Origin: Ypsolopha sequella
Taxonomy: Eukaryota > Arthropoda > Insecta > Lepidoptera > Ypsolophidae
Length of the DNA: 64,000 nucleotides
Direction of reading: 5' to 3'
Assembly: GCA_934047225.1 (NCBI GenBank)
Contig: OW203993.1
Location: 24,752,069-24,816,068, forward strand
Shown here piece after piece: positions 59,801-64,000 of the stretch. The translations under genes and the position numbers were made by a program. How positions within the stretch are numbered: the stretch's first letter is position 1; every line of letters begins with the position of its first letter. The notes beneath the pieces were generated by a model. It did not search any database. It saw only the letters and a list, made by a program, of their open reading frames with translations, and was not told where the DNA came from.

Positions 59801-62743
59801 TTGTCAGTTTGATAACAAAAATTAAAATTTCAAAAGCAGTTCGTCCTAAATGCCATCCATTTCTATGATAAGATTCTTAATGATTTTTTATAGCTGACAA
59901 TTTTTAAAAATTAAATTAATGTTGCTGTTAGCTTAACGTTGTCTCATTCATACACAAAAGAAAACACATAATTTGGATTTGTCATTACCAAAAAAAAAAA
60001 ATGCAAAAATGTTATGTAGTACCGAAAATTAAGTTTTCTTCAAATTCTCTATAGAAAACGGCAATTTTATATGTAAATACCTAATATTTATTTACATAGT
60101 TTGTATGTGACAAACTGAAAAAGGGCAAAGTCAAAGGTACTCGGAATAGAAGAGCTTGTAATAGACGAGACTAATTGATGTGGAAGAAGCAAAAGAGGTG
60201 TGTCAGGATCGCAGCATATAGAAATCTGTAGTATCTGCCTACCCCGGGAGACAGGCGTGAATATATGTATGTATGTCTTGTGTATGAGTGATGAACTTAC
60301 CAGCTGATCAATATTGACAGAAGGGTTAGCGTGTGACAGAAGCATGGACACCACATCGGAGTCGCCCTTCCATGCGGCCAGGTGCAAGGCTGTGGCGCCC
60401 TTCTTGTCCACTATACATGGTGACGCGTCCACTGACAGCAGGAGCCGAACTATTTCTCTGGAAGAAGAGTGGTTCGATGGGAATTTGGAAGAGATCTGTC
60501 ACAGGCTGCTCGTACACAATGCATACGCTGATTCGTGTACTTTGCTGGTTTAAAGTAAGGAATATATTTTACCCCCACCCAAAGGCGGATATACCCTCAG
60601 TGCCAGGGGGGGTCATAGGCTCCGAATCAGTCCAAATATATAATAAAATGTTTTGCAATTTTAGGTAAATTTAGCGTCTCTGTATAGAAAAAAAAAGTTA
60701 AACTAGGCCCAGGGGGGTTATGACTAGAGATGAAACGGATATCCGGTTACTATCCGGTATCCGGCCATATTTTTGGTATCCGGTATCCGGCCGGATAGTA
60801 GCTAGTATCCGGCCGGATACCGGATACTTAACTCAGCATACAAAAAGTCGTTTAAATCACAAAATAAATTGATTGTATCAATGCATCAATAATCTAAATT
60901 CTAATACATAAAGTAAATAAGAGTTGAGCTATGGTAGGTAAAGACACGCTGTACAGCAATTGTTGGGAATTACCGTTTGTGCTTTTTTTCATACATTACA
61001 CCAGCTTCTTTTGCTCTCACAATATACCGGATGTAATTCAACAGGTATCTTTTAATAAAAACACATGGTCTAGGAATCATACTGAACAATTTTTCTAAAG
61101 AAACATACTTGTGGAAATGAAAAAATATTTTCATGTTTCCTTACTTATTTTAAGACCTACTGTGAATTTTGAAAGGGCATTGGGTGGGCAGGTTCAATTT
61201 ATTTTTTCAATATGTTACTTTGGGAAATCTGTTCAGTATGAACAGTAGATTACGCGATTTCATTTAAATATACCTGTCCATTTATGTACAGTATACACCG
61301 CTGCAAAGCGACAAAAGATACATATTGACGAATTTTGTTAGGATCTGAAATTGTTTCGCGTTTGCAGACCAGCATTTGTATGATTGTGATTGTGATTTAG
61401 AAAATACACAAATAATCTCGCCCAGTTGCACCCGCACACACCTTGGTGCGTAATGTTTAGACTTGGTTAATTAGTGCGAAACGCATATCTTGAGCCGGAT
61501 ATTCGGCCGCCGGAAATCCGGCTATCCGGCCTAGTGCCTCGCCGGATATCCGGTATCTGGTATCCGGCCAAATCACTATCCGTTTCATCTCTAGTTATGA
61601 CCCCATGACCCTCCCCCCTGGATCCGCCGTTGCTCCCGCCAATATACACCAGCAGACTCGCCTTGCCCCAACCTCATAAAATGCGCTACTGTGTTGCAAT
61701 TTGAGACACTTGTAGCTAGCAAGCTTTGTGACTGTTGGTATCTATATAATAAAATTGAATTTCACTAATTCTGACTCATTACAATTAATCTAGTCTGCAA
61801 TAAAGAGTGTCGCATCTAGCTTGCCTATCCCTAAACGCCCTTGCTTGGTCATCATTATCATCAACCAATGTCAGAACCCACAATGTCTCGGGGGCTAAAC
61901 ACTAGTCGAACTCCGGGTCAATCAGGCCAATCAGCGCAGTAAAATCAATCAAGTAAATATGTATACTAAAATCACTGAGGTACTAGTACATAGAGTTCAA
62001 TGACTAAAATGGATGACTAGCATTTTTGTCTAGGGTAGTCTTAGTCCAGCTAGACCAGGGTTGGGGAAACTACGGCCCCCAGGCCATCTCCGGCCCGCGA
62101 GGCGTTAAAATTCGGCCCGCGACCATCAAATAAAAATCAACGGAAGTTTTCGTATTGTTAAAAATTTCGCAGCTAACTTGAAAGTTTAATTTAATTGCAA
62201 TTTGCAATTTCTTCCTTATTTCAATAGTTATTTTGTAATATTTTCATTTCAGTAAATAATATAGACAAAAATGCAACAACTTGGCCCGCCATATTTCGTT
62301 AGTAAATATTGGAACGCGAAGGAAAAAGTTTCCTCATCCCTGAGCTAGACCAAAGGCATCAATGAAGTTAAGAAATATCCTGGCCCCCGAGCCAAAAGTA
62401 TATAAAATATGCATGCAATAGTTGGTATATTATGTAAAAACCTAAAGAAATTCCGGAGAAAAGTTACTAAAATATTTAAGCCGGAGAAAACGAAAACGCC
62501 TGCTCGAAGAAAACGAGCAACGTGACTCGCGACTTAAGAACGTAGTTACGCTTTCAACAGGATTTCAAAAGAGCAGGCGCTCAATACGTGACCATCTTTT
62601 TCAGCTCTGTGAACTTTTGAAGAAGCTAAAGATGAAAATTTAAAATTAAATAAATGACTTACTTATGGCCTCGTAAACATGCATGATGTAGTGGAGTGTA
62701 GCCATTATCATCTTGCACGTTGACGCCTGCACCCCTTCTCAGA
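29838..62743 (-). CDS. ANKS1: ANKS1-like ankyrin-repeat adaptor, seven exons, both ends missing
   Basis: Joined on the minus strand: 62743-62663, 60457-60301, 58531-58386, 50717-50592, 46397-46171, 38784-38688, 32820-29838 (3,817 nt, about 1,272 codons). All junctions are GT-AG and all phases fit. The protein begins inside an ankyrin array of six to seven repeats (GYTPLHHACLRGHKE, GATALHLAAWKGD, ETALLIAAQFGN, ESALDLAAQYGR, STPLHRASKNGHKE, GTALHEAANYGK), then a helix ending RRIIREHMATSGYES, which parallels the ALIEDHMTG segment after the ankyrins of human ANKS1A. A long disordered region follows. ANKS1 proteins (Odin, AIDA-1) are cytoplasmic adaptors with ankyrin repeats, two SAM domains and a C-terminal PTB domain, acting downstream of receptor tyrosine kinases or at synapses. 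SAM and PTB exons and the start codon are not in view. Caskin is a less good match because its repeat order and the following SH3 are absent. Confidence 0.85.
33684..34019. mobile_element. TIR element with GGTGCAAAATGCAC ends
   Basis: GGTGCAAAATGCAC at left and GTGCATTTTGCGTCC at right. Subterminal arms GCTTGATAATAATTAGGTTT and its complement (about 80 bp, diverged) enclose a short centre. It abuts the TTAA element at 34019. Confidence 0.65.
34019..34445 (-). mobile_element. TTAA element family 1, copy g (inverted)
   Basis: Reverse orientation: AAGGCGATACGCAAAAGTTT at left, GGTATCGCCTTAA at right. Its interior from TTTAGAGGTC to GTAAATGGATTCG matches copy h, defining a subfamily of two. Confidence 0.8.
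34900..34995 (+). mobile_element. Possible retroelement 3' tail
   Basis: AAATAAATGAATTGAATTGA following a CACTGTATAAATATTTTTA line has the form of a LINE 3' end with a short tandem tail. No coding part is attached. Confidence 0.3.
35119..35589 (+). mobile_element. TTAA element family 2, copy a
   Basis: TTAAGGCGATTAGTGTCGCC to GCCCCTTAA, 471 bp. Landmarks are AGCAGCTCGATGTTTGTCGG, GACGCTCGCTGCGTCCTTGA, CACATGGACGTGATTGTTTG and GGGAATTCAAGCCAAAAAAC. It is an internally deleted relative of 43736..44422, inverted relative to it. Confidence 0.8.
35747..35911. mobile_element. Short foldback element
   Basis: CTACCGCGTAATTCTCATTT is inverted as AAATGAGAATTACGCGGTAG at the other end, with further pairing ATCAACTTGAG/CTTGAAGTTGAT inside. 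About 165 bp. Confidence 0.75.
36350..36615. mobile_element. MITE, TACAAGGTGACTTTTT family, copy 3
   Basis: Same 266-bp length as the other two copies. It is read in the opposite sense (GAATTTATATGGGAAGCCG lies on the right half). Confidence 0.85.
36907..37320 (+). mobile_element. TTAA element family 1, copy h
   Basis: Begins ATGGCGATACCGGGG and ends ACGTAGCGCCTTAA. Carries CACTGAGGGTTTTTTCGCAT and GAGTAACAGGGACGC. Confidence 0.8.
37841..37929 (-). promoter_or_regulatory. Possible intronic first exon or promoter
   Basis: Minus strand TCAGTCG initiator (A at 37929) followed by an 89-nt CpG-rich leader with GACGTGACGTCC and a donor AACG|gtgaga. No TATA or DPE. If spliced to the giant exon the first in-frame Met would be far inside, so the coding use is doubtful. 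Confidence 0.2.
38688..38784 (-). CDS. ANKS1: ANKS1-like exon, linker after ankyrins
   Basis: 97 nt, acceptor ttgttgcag, donor GGAAT|gtgagt, phase 1 in and 2 out. Encodes EHMATSGYESEEDLPPFPVQ then DYSPTGYPSTVG. Tyrosines in SGYES and DYSPTGYP and a short acidic-proline run suggest a regulated linker. Confidence rests on phase agreement with both neighbours. Confidence 0.85.
38864..39362 (+). mobile_element. Repeat family 3, copy 3
   Basis: GGGACCCCTGACGCAAGAAC to GGGTATGCCATCCTCTTAA, preceded by TTAAC. It starts 80 bp upstream of the linker exon acceptor. Confidence 0.85.
40519..41760 (-). pseudogene. Mariner transposase, inactivated
   Basis: Minus strand fragments in order: ERVNQDLQDTLRAIAPPYST, DPRSGRPTTAVTDEMVQKVA, VRFIAEKTKIWTGSVHSILY (helix-turn-helix part), [MITE], NPETKLQSMTWKRP, PKKFKASRSAGKIMGFFFWD, VLFHQDNAPAHRS (second catalytic Asp), HPPYSPDLAPSDFYLF (third Asp) and the end VQEFLGAQDK with stop at 40519. 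The first catalytic Asp region, normally GDE, reads TTMNKTW, so that residue is lost. Frameshifts near 40650, 41060 and 41570 and the insertion also break the frame. The N-terminus is shortened. Confidence 0.88.
41115..41375. mobile_element. hAT-type MITE inside the mariner
   Basis: 261 bp with termini CAGTGGCGTGCACAGAAC and inverted GTTCTGTGCACGCCACTG. CTGGGGAC is duplicated exactly on both sides (41107-41114 and 41376-41383), the 8-bp signature of hAT. Arms pair over about 60 bp. A 5' part of the same element is at 50797. Confidence 0.93.
42745..42890. mobile_element. MITE relative with CGGGCGGTTGATTGGATTTC end
   Basis: GGGTGGGATTTGGTCGGCCG at left, inverted loosely by CGGTTGATTGGATTTCACC at right. 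Inner words GTGATCATTGAACCTTGTTC and GGGTCTCCGGTATC relate it to 14350..14577. GC-richer than its surroundings. Confidence 0.55.
43736..44422. mobile_element. TTAA element family 2, longest copy
   Basis: TTAAGGTGGCTCCGTCGG at left and TACGTAATCGCCTTAA at right, 687 bp. The left half matches 54438..54765 and the right half matches 35119..35589 and 53572..54046, so it appears to be the fullest copy in the window. AGCAACTCG and CGAGCTGCTAA lie inverted near the ends. Confidence 0.8.
44475..44769 (-). mobile_element. RTE-clade LINE, 3' end of ORF
   Basis: Minus strand encodes KLKWQWTGHICRRRDNRWGR then KALEWRPRTAKRSVGRPRARW, WTDDLKDVAGGGWMRMTEDR and QEWRNIGEA, the well-known C-terminus of RTE elements in moths. 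The 5' part (reverse transcriptase) is absent, as expected of 5'-truncated LINE copies. Confidence 0.88.
44814..45218 (-). mobile_element. TTAA element family 1, copy i (inverted)
   Basis: TTAAGGTGATATGTAAATG at left, TTTTCCGTAGCGCCTTAA at right. Landmarks are in reverse: AAAAAACCCTCAGTGCGAG... and TAAAACCCATCGAATAAAAT. Confidence 0.8.
45451..45559 (+). mobile_element. RTE-type LINE 3' tail, copy 2
   Basis: Plus strand VEEAKEVCQDRSR followed by SLCPSLWETGV-like frame and the tail ATATGTATGTATGTATG. Best preserved tail copy together with 60177. Confidence 0.85.
45800..45915 (-). mobile_element. Possible retroelement 3' end
   Basis: Read on minus: GGGAGCGAGACCTCCTGGTA, then AATAGGAGGCCTCAACCTTG, then TTATGAAATAAAACATTTTT, the form of a LINE or SINE 3' end with a poly-A signal. 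Confidence 0.35.
46000..46080. repeat. GT/GA-rich microsatellite tract
   Basis: Imperfect GTGTGTTTGTGTGTG and GAGAGGG runs, 90 bp downstream of the donor at 46170. Confidence 0.7.
46171..46397 (-). CDS. ANKS1: ANKS1-like exon, last ankyrin repeats
   Basis: 227 nt, acceptor cttcaacag, donor AGAG|gtgagt. Encodes EVVSTLIGAGIDPNVRTYSG, then GTALHEAANYGKASVVRILL, then a capping repeat beginning GKTVHDLLNEYSEEATKRV. The SGTALHEA and GID lines agree with the penultimate repeat of ANKS1 and Caskin. Confidence 0.95.
46650..46850. repeat. Tandem duplication, about 107 bp
   Basis: GTACATTTTGTAAAGTAGAC and the following AT-rich sequence occur at 46650 and again at 46757, with small indels. Confidence 0.8.
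47158..47525. repeat. Tandem duplication, 184 bp
   Basis: Unit 47158-47341 is repeated at 47342-47525 with few changes. Landmarks are TCATCATGGAACTGAATCCG and GAGCCCCTTAATAGAACCTA. Confidence 0.88.
47727..47907 (+). mobile_element. tRNA-derived element with foldback arms
   Basis: Core has AGCGCAGTCAGTAGCGCAC (A-box-like) at 47765 and AGGTTCGAATCCT (B-box-like) at 47811, spaced as in a tRNA. The outer words TTTAGAG, TTCATTATAAACTAGAAAA and TAGTTTGTAATGCA, ATTTAGAG at the two ends are inverted and shared with 415..629. A SINE-like origin is likely. Confidence 0.7.
48830..49111 (-). CDS. Small cysteine-rich open frame, doubtful
   Basis: 93 codons, Met to stop, in an intron on the same strand as the host gene. 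The N-terminal part RFVILVIIRLYLIFF is hydrophobic and could be a signal-anchor. Then come cysteines in NCTLV, NCHIYQS, ECDRGC and NCEHVACD, six to seven in all, in a tail of ordinary composition. No family recognised. It may be an intron-resident secreted-protein gene, a captured exon or a chance frame. No TATA box or splice support was found, though AG precedes TTTCAAGTGTATCGC. Confidence 0.25.
   Translation of the reverse strand: MTEVDSVPRFVILVIIRLYLIFFHLQNCTLVSSVSQGFYGNDYLNCHIYQSVLDECDRGCQFSTSTVEGLNCEHVACDAQSAPPTTVIVWSKV
49376..49445 (+). mobile_element. RTE-type LINE 3' tail, decayed copy
   Basis: TGTGGAAGAAAGAAACAAGA, then GTCAGGATC and GAAGCTGATGGAATTTAATA, align with the 45451 tail with several changes. 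Confidence 0.55.
50592..50717 (-). CDS. ANKS1: ANKS1-like exon, ankyrin repeat
   Basis: 126 nt, acceptor tctccgtcag, donor CAA|gttagt. Encodes LETVQHLLRARPQLVDSYRF and then STPLHRASKNGH. The segment PVCRGRLFS between the helices is an insertion compared with most ankyrin repeats. A hAT-MITE fragment ends in the upstream intron, 80 bp before the acceptor. Confidence 0.92.
50797..50951 (+). mobile_element. hAT-type MITE, 5' part
   Basis: Begins CAGTGGCGTGCACAGAAC and follows 41115..41375 through GACGCCAGGGTAGGCACTGC to ACATTTTCATA, where it stops and AT-rich filler begins. The right terminus and target duplication are missing. Confidence 0.85.
50992..51063 (-). mobile_element. RTE LINE 3' fragment
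   Basis: About 72 bp identical to part of 44475..44769 (ACGCCACTCTTGGCGGTCCT through GTCCTTCAGATCGTCAGTCC), same strand. Confidence 0.85.
51184..51326. mobile_element. Short hairpin element, about 63-bp arms
   Basis: TTTGTCTTTTTAATTGATAA ... GTGAGATATATT pairs with AATATATCTCAC ... AATCAATTAAAAAGACAAA around a loop of about 6 bp (GGCCCG). Few mismatches. Confidence 0.8.
51356..51621. mobile_element. MITE, AAGGTCTTTCAATTTAAATT family, copy 3
   Basis: TATAAAGGCTTTCAATCTAA at left, AATTGAAAGACCTTATA at right, inner stems as in 18139..18404. Confidence 0.85.
52340..52580 (-). mobile_element. Repeat family 3, truncated inverted copy
   Basis: Corresponds to the first half of the family element; TCAGGTGTCCC at its right edge is the family start. 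The second half is absent. Confidence 0.8.
52743..53130 (+). mobile_element. Repeat family 4, copy 3
   Basis: ATTTCAATGCAAGTGCTCGT at left, TGTAGCATAAACTACTATTA at right. An internal part around GCTACGCTCG is deleted. Confidence 0.78.
53572..54046 (-). mobile_element. TTAA element family 2, copy c
   Basis: TTAAGGCCCTTAGTACCGCC at left, GGCGACGGTAATCGCCTTAA at right. Carries GGCTTGAATTCCCTACTGCT and AGGACGCAGCGAGCGTCG. Confidence 0.8.
54438..54765 (+). mobile_element. TTAA element family 2, left half only
   Basis: TTAAGGTGACTCCGTCGG start, then CTTATCAGCTCGCACTGCAA and AAACTGCAGCAGTTATATTG as in 43736..44422. The match ends near 54765. Confidence 0.7.
55300..55680 (+). repeat. Region with recurring TTTTACAAA/CGACGA words
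   Basis: Variants such as CATTTTACAAACGG, CATTTTATAAACAGCGG, CATTTTACAATTTGGCG and TTTGTAAAACGACGAA recur every 20-60 bp. The 88-codon frame starting at 55545 is made of these words and shows no domain. Reminiscent of the motif-dotted blocks A and B. Confidence 0.35.
55832..56545. repeat. Tandem array, six units of 119 bp
   Basis: Units start at 55832, 55951, 56070, 56189, 56308 and 56427, each beginning GGCCCACTTGCAGCATGTTC and containing AACTCGGGTTAA twice-related words. Units 2 to 4 look identical; the first and last differ a little. The unit is the left end of the TIR element 55832..57348. Confidence 0.95.
56987..57150. mobile_element. Nested palindromic MITE
   Basis: TGGTGTCGATTCGGCGTA and inverted TACACCGAATCGACACCA, with inner pair GACAGGACTAACCTTATTTT / AAATTAAGTTTAGTCCTATC. 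Present only in the second inner copy of the host element, so it inserted after that duplication or was lost from the first. Confidence 0.85.
57499..57725. mobile_element. Foldback MITE with CCCCCGGTTTCTGAAAGGCC ends
   Basis: CCCCCGGTTTCTGAAAGGCC at left, GGCCTTTCAGAAACCGGGGG at right, and the next 25 bp (TTAACAGTAGATTAAAAAA) also pair. 227 bp. Confidence 0.9.
57772..58075. repeat. Dispersed repeat A, copy 2
   Basis: Near-identical to 1847..2156; has an extra GCGGCGTC in the GCGCGCGTCG part and lacks about 8 bp near TTAATTATTTTAAC. Confidence 0.8.
58258..58340 (+). mobile_element. RTE-type LINE 3' tail, copy 3
   Basis: GTGTCAGGATCGTAGCGGAT to GGGAGACAGGCGTGAGTATG with a GTATGTAGGTATG tail. 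It ends about 45 bp from the donor of the exon at 58386. Confidence 0.85.
58386..58531 (-). CDS. ANKS1: ANKS1-like exon, ankyrin repeats
   Basis: 146 nt, acceptor gttcaacag, donor AG|gtaag, phase 0 in and 2 out. Encodes ETALLIAAQFGNVDVVAQLL, then a loop, then ESALDLAAQYG, matching the ETALHCAAQYGH and TPLDLAALYGR pair of ANKS1A. Confidence 0.95.
58769..59005. mobile_element. Perfect 79-bp inverted repeat
   Basis: Arms 58769-58847 and 58927-59005 are exact reverse complements over 79 bp. The 79-bp loop is CpG-rich with GACGACGACGCGGCGTTC. The arms contain CACGTGTGATTGTTGTTGAC. A young foldback insertion or a recent arm conversion would explain the lack of mismatches. Non-coding. Confidence 0.95.
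59105..59517 (-). mobile_element. RTE LINE remnants
   Basis: Minus strand DDRREWQSPGKAYVQQMDGF (about 59140-59210) is the RTE C-terminal line. 59290-59517 holds a further minus frame (LDCGGTTILLGDPLEVIRGR) that I do not recognise and which may be another part of the same or a different LINE. Confidence 0.65.
59553..59630. repeat. Short tandem duplications
   Basis: ATTTATATTGAA twice and ATTTATGGTGCACAAGTAGA twice in a row. Confidence 0.9.
60177..60276 (+). mobile_element. RTE-type LINE 3' tail, copy 4
   Basis: GATGTGGAAGAAGCAAAAGA to GGGAGACAGGCGTGAATATA with ATGTATGTATG tail. The tail ends 20 bp from the GT donor at 60300. Confidence 0.88.
60301..60457 (-). CDS. ANKS1: ANKS1-like exon, ankyrin repeats
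   Basis: 157 nt, acceptor ttcttccag, donor CTG|gtaag, phase 1 in and 0 out. Encodes EIVRLLLSVDASPC, then GATALHLAAWKGDSDVVSML and the SHANPSVNIDQL linker. The LHLAAWKGD line is shared with human ANKS1A. An RTE tail sits 24 bp past the donor. Confidence 0.95.
60725..61593. mobile_element. Non-autonomous hAT element, 869 bp
   Basis: Ends TAGAGATGAAACGGATA and inverted TATCCGTTTCATCTCTA with GTTATGAC duplicated exactly outside (60717-60724 and 61594-61601). TATCCGG and CCGGATA words are repeated many times in the first 110 and last 110 bp, a typical transposase-binding arrangement. No transposase frame. Confidence 0.95.
62056..62342. mobile_element. Non-autonomous hAT element, 287 bp
   Basis: CAGGGTTGGGGAAACT and inverted AGTTTCCTCATCCCTG. 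AGCTAGAC is duplicated exactly (62048-62055 and 62343-62350). GGCCCGC words are repeated near the ends. Non-coding. Confidence 0.94.
62663..62743 (-). CDS. ANKS1: ANKS1-like exon, first visible ankyrin repeat
   Basis: 81 nt between acceptor gttacag and donor AA|gtaagt. Enters with one base of a codon and leaves with two. Encodes LRRGAGVNVQDDNG then GYTPLHHACLRGH, the canonical TPLHxA ankyrin signature. Upstream exons with the start codon lie beyond 64000. Confidence 0.9.
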
Positions 62744-62917
62744 CTGTAACAAAAGAAACAGAATTATCTTCCAAACACTATTTGCAACTGTGTTTTAGTA
62801 ATAGTGGACCCCCAATACCGACGCGACGTCAAAAAAAAGGAATACCTAGCTGAAGAATTGACTTTCCCCGAGTTCGATTATTCACTTTCCCCCTCCAAAT
62901 ACCTAACAAAATAAATT

Positions 62918-62999
62918 CGCAGTCGGTAGGATTCGAACCTACGCTCCCAGAGGGAATCTGATTTCTAGTCAGACGCCTTAACCGCTCGGCCACGACTGC
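62918..62999 (-). tRNA. tRNA-Ser (AGA anticodon)
   Basis: 82 nt on the minus strand. Acceptor stem GCAGTCG pairs with CGACTGC, discriminator G at 62918. The A box TGGCCGAGCGG and B box GGTTCGAATCC are intact. The anticodon stem-loop CTGACTAGAAATCAG gives anticodon AGA, and a long variable arm TTCCCTCTGGGAGC is present, as in class II serine tRNAs. A TTTT run about 7 nt downstream (62908-62911 on plus as AAAA) serves as Pol III terminator. No intron. CCA is not encoded. It lies in an intron of the ANKS1-like gene on the same strand. Confidence 0.97.
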
Positions 63000-63390
63000 C
63001 ATGACGTTAATTGCAAAATTATCGATTTATTTCAGTTGCATAATTTTTAATAAAAAAAAATCGAATCATAAAATTAAATGATGGTCCACATAGAGTTAGC
63101 GTTGAATTAATAGTTTATTACTGGCTATACATAACAACTTGATTAAATAGGTACTTGTCTCATCGTAGATCGCTGACCTTCTATTTTTCTATTTTATAAA
63201 GCTACAAATCTACATACGATCATCCAACGATATCATAATTTTAAAACCTCATTGCGGTCATCCATTATTTTCAGATTTTTTACGTTTTAAATTATTATTT
63301 ACGTTGAAATCTTGACATTACAATATTATACCAATATGCAAAGGCACAAAAATGCAAAAACCTCGGAAAAAGAAAAGCCATCTTTTTACA

Positions 63391-63630
63391 GTAACAGCTT
63401 CCCCGCGGTCCGAAATAGAATTACATCGCTAAAATCGATTACGAAAGTATGAAATGAATGGCTTATGATCCATTGTAATTCTATTTCGGACCGCAGGGCT
63501 TATAATGTACTCTGTGGTAACAGCTTTCTTTGCCCTGCGTTCCGAAATAGAATTATATCGCTTAAATCGATTACGAAAGTATGAAGTGAATGGCTTATGA
63601 TCCATTGTTATTCTATTACGGACCGCAGGG
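63391..63630. repeat. Tandem pair of 98-bp palindromic MITEs
   Basis: 63401-63498 and 63533-63630, each with GCGGTCCGAAATAGAATTA at left and TTCTATTTCGGACCGCAGGG at right (second copy slightly changed). GTAACAGCTT precedes both, so the pair arose by duplication of about 132 bp. Confidence 0.88.
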
Positions 63631-63960
63631 TTGGTCATGCATTTATTTCATTCGTTCAATTATTGCAGTTTAAAAAAACATTGATATAGTGCGTAACGAC
63701 ATTAACAACTTTTAACTAGGTATTTACGCAACTTTGTTAAGTAAAATAGAAAGAACCAAATTAGAGTACCTAATACAAAAAATATATAAATAATTTGGAG
63801 TGGAAGATGAGAACATCAAAGGCTTTCTTAAAAGATAATTTATTTAATCAATTCAAATACTTTGTGAGATTTCAGTACGGGTAATATCGTATAATATACA
63901 ATTCCATAAACATTATCAATTTTAATAAAGTTATGGTTATAATTAGTAATGATTTAAAAT

Positions 63961-64000
63961 TTGTGGAAGAGACGAAAGAGGTGTGTCTGGATCGTAGCAG
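63961..64000 (+). mobile_element. RTE-type LINE 3' tail, cut by window end
   Basis: GTGGAAGAGACGAAAGAGGT then GTGTCTGGATCGTAGCAG, the same tail as at 7958 and 45451. Confidence 0.8.

Larger units (their letters stand above)
58532..60300 (-). other. Intron with perfect inverted repeat and RTE remnants
   Basis: 58640-58730 is a GC-rich piece starting AGTGGCGTATTTACCC that resembles a hAT-type end. 59640-60176 shows nothing recognisable. Confidence 0.7.
60458..62662 (-). other. Intron with two hAT elements
   Basis: 60540-60716 and 61602-61640 together look like one older repeat (AAAGGCGGATATACCC and GGATCCGCCGTTGC) split by the hAT at 60725. 61650-62047 and 62351-62640 show nothing clear. Confidence 0.7.
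62744..64000 (-). other. Upstream intron of ANKS1-like gene
   Basis: From acceptor at 62744 to the window end. Contains the tRNA gene, a tandem pair of palindromes and the start of an RTE tail. 63001-63390 and 63631-63960 show nothing else. Confidence 0.75.

Overview
The window looks like nuclear DNA of a lepidopteran insect (moth or butterfly). It is AT-rich, genes are split by long introns with GT-AG splice sites, and most of the sequence is transposon debris of lepidopteran type: RTE 3' tails ending in GTATGTATG, TTAA-flanked and hAT-type MITEs, a mariner, and foldback elements. The species is not determined.

One real protein gene can be assembled by eye. It lies on the minus strand and occupies 29838..62743, continuing beyond both sides of what is visible here. 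Seven exons join with matching phase: 62663-62743, 60301-60457, 58386-58531, 50592-50717, 46171-46397, 38688-38784 and a 2,983-nt exon 29838-32820. The first five encode an ankyrin-repeat array whose order and linker match the ANKS1 (Odin/AIDA-1) adaptor family. The last exon encodes a long, mostly disordered region. The expected SAM and PTB exons were not found and should lie to the left of position 1 (or in 1..29837, unrecognised). A tRNA-Ser(AGA) gene sits at 62918..62999 in the most upstream visible intron.

Layout. 1-29837 holds no recognised exon of the gene: decayed retroelement, MITEs, a 1.7-kb array of 8-bp units (8070..9745), and two blocks (16880..17860 and 24240..27120), each dotted with its own short motif and carrying relics of an uncharacterised, probably transposon-derived protein family. 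A possible internal first exon for a short isoform lies at 18634..18834. 29838-64000 is the gene, whose introns contain a mariner at 40382..41919 with a hAT-type MITE inside it, repeated TTAA elements, a 6 x 119 bp tandem array at the end of a TIR element, a perfect 79-bp inverted repeat, and two hAT elements with exact 8-bp target duplications.

No operon, CRISPR array or prokaryotic feature is present. Most short open frames here are chance frames or transposon remnants. Exon limits are read from splice consensus, phase and protein similarity remembered from the family, with no transcript or database check.
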